A stretch of DNA of 64,000 bases from Telmatactis stephensoni. Lineage: Eukaryota > Cnidaria > Anthozoa > Actiniaria > Isophelliidae. The stretch is from the NCBI GenBank assembly GCA_029948255.1, contig JALIZF010001879.1, positions 868,001-932,000 of the forward strand, written 5' to 3'. The notes below the pieces were generated by a model. It made no database searches and was not told where the DNA came from. It saw only the letters and a list, made by a program, of their open reading frames with translations. Shown one piece after another: positions 58,601-64,000 of this stretch (position 1 is the stretch's first letter; each line of letters begins with the position of its first letter). The translations under genes were made by a program, and so were the position numbers.

Positions 58601-61600
58601 ATGAGCTGGTATCTGATTCCATAATCTTACACCCATTCTAGAAAAAGACTGATGTTGAGTTTGTAGTCGAGAAAATTTACAATAAAAATTATTGGACGCA
58701 GAAAATCTTGTATTGTGAGAATGGACCTCGTTAGTAGATACGAAAAGGCTGTTAATATTAGAAGGCGCAGTTTTGTTGGACACATCGTACATAAGAAGTG
58801 CACTATTTTGTGTTATTTATGTTTCACGGATTAAGTGCGTGCACTCTATAATTTACAAGAAAATCCGGCGCAAACAGTTCAACCGTGAAATTGTTGTCAA
58901 AAAAATTGAAAACAAATTTTAACAACATTGAACTAACTCTGTTAATTTGTGTTTTCTATTTATCATGTTAGAGTGACTCAAAAAGTCTTAAGTGATCTCT
59001 CAACCATGAATGCAGATAGCTCGAAAATTAATGGCTGAAACCATCGAGGGTGTCGCCATATATTTCTCGAAGCTCTGTAGTCCTTTATATGTTTAATAAT
59101 GTGTTCTACTTTTACTCTGTCTCTTTTGTGGTATCTGTCAGTATGTCGGTAGGCAACCCGCTGAAGTCTACCAGGCATCCGTACGAGTTGCACTTGTCGC
59201 CACAACGTGCGGAGAGTAGCATGGAGCAGGGTATCCTTGGTCAGCTAGTAGCTAGTAGCTCGCAGTTAGCTGGAAAATTCAACGCTAGCCCAGGTCCTAT
59301 ATATAGGGGCCATCCTCAAATATAATAGGTGCCGGCATCGTTCAAAGGCCCAGGGAAACCAGCTTGGATAAATCGTATGTGACCTAAGCTGTCACATACT
59401 ACTTGGATGCTCATGAAATGACGGTGCCAGTGGCCTCTGTAAAAATTTCGTTGATTTACCATCGGCCGATTTATTGGGGTATATGTTCCATCGATTGCCC
59501 CAACGGTTCGGAAAGTGCCTCCAAGTGTTTCTAAGATTTCGGGTAGTCCCAGACTACCCAGACTACCGGGACTACCCAGACTACCCAGACTACCCAGACT
59601 ACCTAGACTACCCGGACTACCCAGACTACCCAGACTACCCGGACTACCCGGAATACCCGGACTACCCGGACTACCCGGACTATACCCGGACTACCCGGAC
59701 TACCCGGACTACCCAGACTACCGGGACTACCCAGACTACCCAGACTACCCAGTCCCGGTAGTCTGGGGACTGGGTAGTCTGGGTACTGGGTAGTCTGGGT
59801 AGTTTGGGTAGTCTGGGTAGTCCCGGTAGTCTAGGTAGTCTGGGTAGTCTGGGTAGTCTGGGTAGTCTGGGTAGTCTGGGTAGTCTGGGTAGTTCCGGTA
59901 GTCTGGGTAGTCTGGGTAGACAGGGTAGTCCCGGTAGTCTGGGTAGTCCCGGTAGTCTTGGTAGTCTTGGTAGTCTTGGTAGTCTTGGTAGTCTGGGTAG
60001 TCCCGGTAGTCTGGGTAGTCCCGGTAGTCCCGGTAGTCTGGGTAGTCTGGGTAGTTCCGGTAGTCTGGGTAGTCTTGGTAGACTGGGTAGTCCCGGTAGT
60101 CTGGGTAGTCCCGGTAGTCTGGGTAGTCCCGGTAGTCTGGGTAGTCCCGGTAGTCTGGGTAGTCTTGGTAGTCTGGGTAGTCTGGGTAGTCTGGGTAGTC
60201 CCGGTAGTCTGGGTAGTCTGGGTAGTCTGGGTAGTCTGGGTAGTCCCGGTAGTCTGGGTAGTCTAGGTAGTCTGGGTAGTCTCGGTAGTCTCGGTAGTCT
60301 GGGTAGTCCCGGTAGTCTGGGTAGTCTGGGTAGTCTGGGTAGTCTGGGTAGTCTGGGTAGTCTGGGTAGTCTCGGTAGTCCCGGTAGTCTGGGTAGTCCC
60401 GGTAGTCTCGGTAGTCTCGGTAGTCTGGGTAGTCTGGGTAGTCTGGGTAGTCCCGGTAGTCTGGGTAGTCTGGGTAGTCTGGGTAGTCCCGGTAGTCCCG
60501 GTAGTTCCGGTAGTCTGGGTAGTCTTGGTAGACTGGGTAGTCCCGGTAGTCTGGGTAGTCCCGGTAGTCTGGGTAGTCCCGGTAGTCTGGGTAGTCGGGG
60601 TAGTCTGGGTAGTCCCGGTAGTCTGGGTAGTCTGGGTAGACTAGGTAGTCCCGGTAGTCTGGGTAGTCCCGGTAGTCTGGGTAGTCTGGGTAGTCCCGGT
60701 AGTCTGGGTAGTCGGGGTAGTCTGGGTAGTCCCGGTAGTCTGGGTAGTCTGGGTAGACTAGGTAGTCCCGGTAGTCTGGGTAGTCCCGGTAGTCTGGGTA
60801 GTCTGGGTAGTCTGGGTAGTCTGGGTAGTCTTGGTAGTCTGGGTAGTCTGGTAGTCTGGGTAGTCTGGGTAGTCTGGGTAGTCTGGGTAGTCTGGGTAGT
60901 CCCGGTAGTCTCGGTAGTCTCGGTAGTCTGGGTAGTCTGGGTAGTCTGGGTAGTCTCGGTAGTCTGGGTAGTCTGGGTAGTCCCGGTAGTCTTGGTAGTC
61001 TGGGTAGTCTGGGTAGTCTGGGTAGTCTGGGTAGTCCCGGTAGTCTCGGTAGTCTCGGTAGTCTGGGTAGTCTGGGTAGTCTGGGTAGTCCCGGTAGTCT
61101 GGGTAGTCTCGGTAGTCTCGGTAGTCTGGGTACTCCCGGTAGTTCCGGTAGTCTGGGTAGTCTTGGTAGACTGGGTAGTCCCGGTAGTCTGGGTAGTCCC
61201 GGTAGTCTGGGTAGTCCCGGTAGTCTGGGTAGTCCCGGTAGTCGGGGTAGTCTGGGTAGTCTGGGTAGTCTGGGTAGTCCCGGTATATATATATCAAAAA
61301 CAATAAAATACAAACGAAAACTAATTGAATATGGCTAACTACAATTGTGTTCCATTGTTTAATTAGTGGTATTTTGTACTATATAGTTACTACTATTCTG
61401 TACTTTTAAAATGGTGCTAGAGTGCAGTCAGAAAACCCGTGAAGTACGCGTAGCTAATTAGCCGTACTTACTGCTATTCACATAAAGTGCTAATATATTG
61501 GACATGAAAAAATTATATATCGTAAAAATGCCGAAGATAAACTTTTTTGTTACCCACAATAAATAAATGTAGTCACCATGAAATGTCATGGGTTTTGGGT

Positions 61601-63461
61601 TCTCTGTGAACATGAGAGGCGTGCATATTTTTTATAATATTTCATATTTCGTTCATGCACAACACTCTGGCTTAAAATGGGTTATATAACCCTTTTCAAA
61701 CTTATTATTTAATTATCGTCCCATTGATAGCTCTTGTCTATATACAGAAGTTAAAACTATCAAATTGATTGCTTGAAAGAAAGGTGAGCTGCAAAGGGAG
61801 GCCCTGGAAAGCACTCAAAAATGTGCGATGCAGCTCTAGCCACAATGTCCAAAATGGAAGGACTGCTGGCAAAGCTCCAGAAAAAAGTGTAAAAATTGCT
61901 TAGACACGGAGGAGCTAGACACGAATTTTTGGGGCATTTTGAGTTGAACTATAGTTCTTTTCTCTGTTCTTTTCTTGTACATTTTATAGTGTTTCACAAT
62001 AGTGTGATTTTCATCGGACTGTGAAATAGTTGCAATCTTAATACATGCATGTCGGAACTTAATTCTATTTGTAATAGCAATAAAGGATACTTCTCATTTG
62101 AAACAATGGACTGGTGTTTCTTATCTCTACACAACGATTTATTAGCTGTCTTTGTTATTCAAATCAACGCGAAAAGTCTGCAGCGTCAAAGCGTCAAAGT
62201 AGCGTAAAAAGAACTGACTTATGAAACATCTCTAATGTGAAGTGCCATGACCGTGCCGCAATCATACGAAAAACTGCTCTGAATTAAAGGTGTGGCAATA
62301 CGAGCAACAAAATCACTCAACTTGTCTCGCAACATTGCTGCAAGACGAGTTGAAAAGCGATGCTGCGCGTTTTTCCACCCGAATACAAACTTGTCTCGCA
62401 ACAAAATAGTTTGCTGCAAGTTGAAAAAGTCTGTTGCAGCAAGTAGACAGTCGCTCAAATTTTTGCAACAAAATTTCATGATGTTGCGCGTATTACCACC
62501 CTAAAGTCAACTTGTCTCGCAGCAAACTGCGAAATGGCTTCCTTCGTGTTCGTGATTGATCCAATCAGAAGTCAGGATTCACTCAACTTGCAGCAAACTA
62601 TTTTGTTGCGAGACAAGTTTGTTTTAAATAGAATAAGATGAAAGCGAGTCCGAATATATTCATTTTAGGTTGATATTCAACCAACAAATGTTATAAACAA
62701 CAAGTGCTATATTTCGGTTTTTGAGTTTGTTTTCGGGTGGAAAAACGCACAGTATCGTTCTTCAACTCGTTTCGCATCAATGTTGCGCAACAAGTTGAGT
62801 GATTTTGTTGCTCGTATTACCGTACCTTAACACTGATGCTTTCTATTGCTGCGGGTTGTATGTGACATCACGGTAGCCATCTTTGTTGAACTTCAACAAA
62901 AGATTTCTCATTGTTAGGTGTCTGTTAATTGTTCGATCATTCAACCATTTCTTTATCTTTTGATTCGAACTCCCTTTTCATTGCGCCCATAAATCTCCTC
63001 CTCCCTGAACCCCACCTCACCTTATCCCTTTCTTGCTTTCCCCTTGAAGTATCTCTTTTATACTACCATACCGACCGAGAGGATGATATTGAATTCCATG
63101 TTTATGTTGCTACAGACTGGTTTATAGGAACAAGTACAGCCCTGATGGAACTCACTTTTCATTGCGCCCATAAATCTCCTCCTCCATGAACCCCACCTCA
63201 CCTTATCCCTTCCTTGCTTTCCCCTTGAAGTATCTCTTTTATACTACCATACCGACCGAGAGGATGATATTGAAATCCATGTTTATGTTGCTACAGACTG
63301 GTTTATAGGAACAAGTACAGCCCTGATGGAACTCTTCGTGGGTATGTGAACAACAGTTTGTCATACTTTAACGTGTCTGACTACGATGCAGTTGACAAAA
63401 CAGCCAAACCTCTGGATGAGTATGCTTACACGGTACTGAACTACACCCGGCCATATTGTCG
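52662..63461 (+). CDS. ANO7: Anoctamin (TMEM16), ANO7-like, 5' five exons, truncated by the window edge
   Basis: Exons: 52662-53072, 55098-56629, 56965-57095, 57542-57785, 63297-63461 (827 complete codons); the gene continues past the window. Anoctamins are dimeric ten-helix calcium-activated chloride channels or lipid scramblases. Residues 1-290 are the cytosolic dimerisation region, from [10 protein letters not shown] through [18 protein letters not shown]1 follows [20 protein letters not shown]. Calcium-site residues are all present: Asn and Glu in [10 protein letters not shown] (TM6), both Glu in EYLEV (TM7), Glu and Asp in EIRVDA (TM8). The ectodomain MCPLC...CPYW pattern and WARxGxWxKYQP match ANO7 best among the human paralogues I remember, but the orthology is inferred. 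Exon 2 is unusually long (1,532 nt), covering what several exons encode in vertebrates. A second copy of the exon 5 acceptor lies at 63116. Confidence 0.95.
54225..54418. mobile_element. Two adjacent MITE pieces in anoctamin intron 1 (family M2 at 54305-54418)
   Basis: GACCAGCGAAGGAG and CTCCTTCGCAGCC form a hairpin around GTCTCGTCACGCC at 54240-54300. Immediately after it, GGGAAACGAAAATTGGATCG through GGATTCTACTGT is an inverted relative of the element at 28687-28795. Confidence 0.6.
54563..54749. mobile_element. MITE with AACTCAATACACCCATATTCC termini
   Basis: AACTCAATACACCCATATTC at 54563 matches inverted GAATATGGGTGTATTGAGTT at 54730-54749. The 187-bp element is inside anoctamin intron 1. 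Confidence 0.8.
54828..55012. mobile_element. MITE with TTTTGCTCAGGCTTAGCCTCGA termini
   Basis: TTTGCTCAGGCTTAGCCTCG at the left pairs with CGAGGCTTAGCCTGAGCAAA at the right. The 185-bp element ends about 85 bases before the exon 2 acceptor of the anoctamin. Confidence 0.8.
58205..58796 (-). mobile_element. LINE 3' fragment (reverse transcriptase C terminus and 3' UTR)
   Basis: A 105-residue minus-strand frame (58475-58792) contains [20 protein letters not shown] and [19 protein letters not shown]. This pattern (NTR, FS..G..LWN.IP..L) is common at the C terminus of CR1/L2-type LINE polymerases. The rest toward 58205 is the AT-rich 3' end. 5'-truncated and inactive. Flanking it, 58103-58128 and 58815-58852 are inverted copies of TAGAGTGCATGCACTTATTC. 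Confidence 0.7.
58975..59540 (-). pseudogene. DDE transposase remnant (PIF/Harbinger-ISL2EU type, DDE_Tnp_4 fold)
   Basis: Read on the minus strand from 59540, one frame gives [15 protein letters not shown] (first catalytic Asp), [19 protein letters not shown] and [13 protein letters not shown] (second Asp), then a stop. Other frames continue with LADQGYPAP and later [20 protein letters not shown] and [13 protein letters not shown], which would carry the third acidic residue. Stops and frame changes show it is dead. Its upstream part is replaced directly by the 9-bp satellite array. Confidence 0.7.
59545..61286. repeat. 9-bp satellite array with an internal orientation switch
   Basis: About 190 units of GGTAGTCTG and variants (GGTAGTCCC, GGTAGTCTC, GGTAGTCTT). 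Units before about 59753 read CCCAGACTA, that is, the opposite strand, and units after it read GGTAGTCTG. Higher-order blocks beginning GTTCCGGTAGTCTGGG recur near 59890, 60053, 60504 and 61140. The 9-base period keeps frames open on both strands for about 500 codons, but an 8-base unit near 60849 changes the repeated peptide, so no protein is implied. Confidence 0.95.
62284..62830. mobile_element. TTAA-flanked MITE with GCAACAAAATCACTCAACTTG inverted ends
   Basis: TTAA at 62284-62287 and 62827-62830 enclose 539 bp. Left AATACGAGCAACAAAATCAC and right GTGATTTTGTTGCTCGTATT are inverted partners. Inner copies of AACTTGTCTCGCAACAAAAT occur in both orientations. Related GCAACATT-rich stretches lie at 27795-28015, 47790-47990 and 57193-57245. 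Confidence 0.8.
62967..63334 (+). repeat. 181-bp tandem duplication including the anoctamin exon 5 acceptor
   Basis: Unit 1 runs 62967-63147 and unit 2 63148-63328, with a GAACTC hexamer at each boundary (62967, 63148, 63329). I count four differences in 181 bases. Each unit contains the polypyrimidine/acceptor region and the first 32 bases of exon 5 (from 63116 and 63297). Only unit 2 continues into real exon sequence. Confidence 0.93.
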
Positions 63462-64000
63462 GTAAGTTAGACTACGTGTATAGTTGTGCATAAAAGGTCC
63501 TGCGAGCACTCTAGAACTTTTCCTTTTCCTTCTCCCTCTCCAAGTCGACCATATTACTGAGTCTGTATATGTTATTTGTGGAAAGACTAATGAGCAGTAT
63601 AGCTAGAGAGATTTTAATAAACCGTGAAAGAAAGATGACTATTTAGTTTGTATTAGTTGATAAAGAACAAAAGTAAACAAATTTGGAGTCTGAAAATAGG
63701 GCTAAATAAAATCACTATATTAATGATTGAGCTTGTTTATGTTGCTTGTGCTTATGCTTATGTCACTAGTGAAAAGACAAGCGCTGCTAATGAGCAGTAC
63801 ATTACTGACTCTGTGTATGTTGCTTGTGCTTATGCTTATATGAAAAGACAAGCACTGCTAATACGCTCTATATTACTGAGGGGCGTTCACATGGCAATAG
63901 GATCATCCTAGCAGGCTTATATTAACTACTAGGCAAAAATCGGGTATTAATTAAGCCGCGTTTACACGGCACCGCTGAAAAACGGTAACGACAAGGATGG
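63462..64000. other. Anoctamin intron 5, incomplete
   Basis: Starts with the donor GTAAGT. Contains two imperfect copies of GTTGCTTGTGCTTATGCTTA (63740 and 63820 region) about 80 bp apart, and no coding sequence. The next anoctamin exon is outside the window. Confidence 0.6.

Larger units (their letters stand above)
57930..62234. mobile_element. 4.3-kb TIR DNA transposon in anoctamin intron 4
   Basis: Inverted repeats of about 145-150 bp: 57930-58079, starting TAGAGATGTTTCATAAGTCA, and 62091-62234, ending TGACTTATGAAACATCTCTA. The interior, in order: a LINE fragment, a broken DDE transposase on the minus strand, a 9-bp satellite array and 800 bp of AT-rich sequence. No clean target duplication is visible. 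The DDE remnant suggests PIF/Harbinger or ISL2EU ancestry, but the transposase could belong to a nested element. Confidence 0.8.
57829..62280. mobile_element. Family M1 MITE split by a large transposon
   Basis: The left half (57829-57929, ending TTCTTGCCGTAAA) and the right half (62235-62280, GTGCCATGACCGTGCCGC to AACTGCTCT) together make one ordinary M1 element. The 4.3-kb transposon at 57930-62234 sits between them, so it inserted later. Confidence 0.8.

Noticed and set aside
59745..61313. 522-codon and 500-codon open frames on opposite strands
   Set aside because: They are translations of the 9-bp satellite. The repeat avoids stops, the encoded peptide changes when one 8-base unit shifts the frame, and no domain is present.
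62284..62830. A shared origin of the 62.3-kb MITE with the GCAACATT stretches at 27.8, 47.8 and 57.2 kb as one duplicated gene
   Set aside because: Only short GCAACA/TGTTGC words are shared and no frame is common; at most they are distant MITE relatives.
1..64000. CRISPR arrays, bacterial operons or tRNA/rRNA genes
   Set aside because: No spaced direct repeats of CRISPR type and no full tRNA or rRNA were seen. Spliced metazoan genes show this is an animal nuclear genome.

Overview
This is a gene-sparse, AT-rich animal genome window. Four spliced or single-exon protein genes can be read from it, embedded in dense transposon debris. The strong genes are metazoan (HID1, an anoctamin, a PH-domain adaptor, a class A GPCR). 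Long genes with many small exons, abundant TTAA- and TA-flanked MITEs, a tRNA-derived SINE and single-exon GPCRs suggest a marine invertebrate. An anthozoan cnidarian (coral or sea anemone) is my best guess, but no single sequence proves it.

Layout. 627-1781 (-): intronless rhodopsin-class GPCR with altered signature motifs. 1782-9190: no gene seen, only simple repeats and a TTAA MITE. 9190-18460: an old segmental duplication (copy A about 9.6-12.6 kb, copy B about 14.7-18.5 kb, a weak third piece at 19.7 kb). Each copy carries a small two-exon gene for a secreted peptide; B looks intact, A and C look broken. Later insertions (a hAT-like element in B, a mariner-like MITE in A) can be recognised because the other copy still has the empty site. 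21206-40662 (+): complete HID1 in 28 coding exons, 789 aa. 45307-50309 (+): a 7-exon gene for a 433-aa PH-domain protein with eight YxxV/I tyrosine motifs. 52662 to beyond 63461 (+): the first five coding exons of an anoctamin (TMEM16) most like ANO7, running off the right edge.

The introns hold the most unusual structure. HID1 intron 26 contains a near-perfect foldback with about 645-bp arms flanked by TTAA. HID1 intron 4 contains a Mutator-like element (long TIRs, 9-bp target duplication) enclosing a possible captured coding fragment. Anoctamin intron 4 contains a 4.3-kb TIR element that split an older MITE. It carries a broken DDE transposase, a LINE fragment and a 1.7-kb array of a 9-bp satellite. 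The same intron ends in a recent 181-bp tandem duplication that duplicates the splice acceptor and first bases of anoctamin exon 5.

The genes do not form an operon-like unit. HID1 (trans-Golgi/secretory granule biogenesis), the anoctamin (membrane scramblase/channel family), the PH adaptor (probable phosphotyrosine scaffold) and the GPCR are ordinary independent animal genes. All exon coordinates were derived by reading splice sites by eye and matching remembered family sequences; no search was run.
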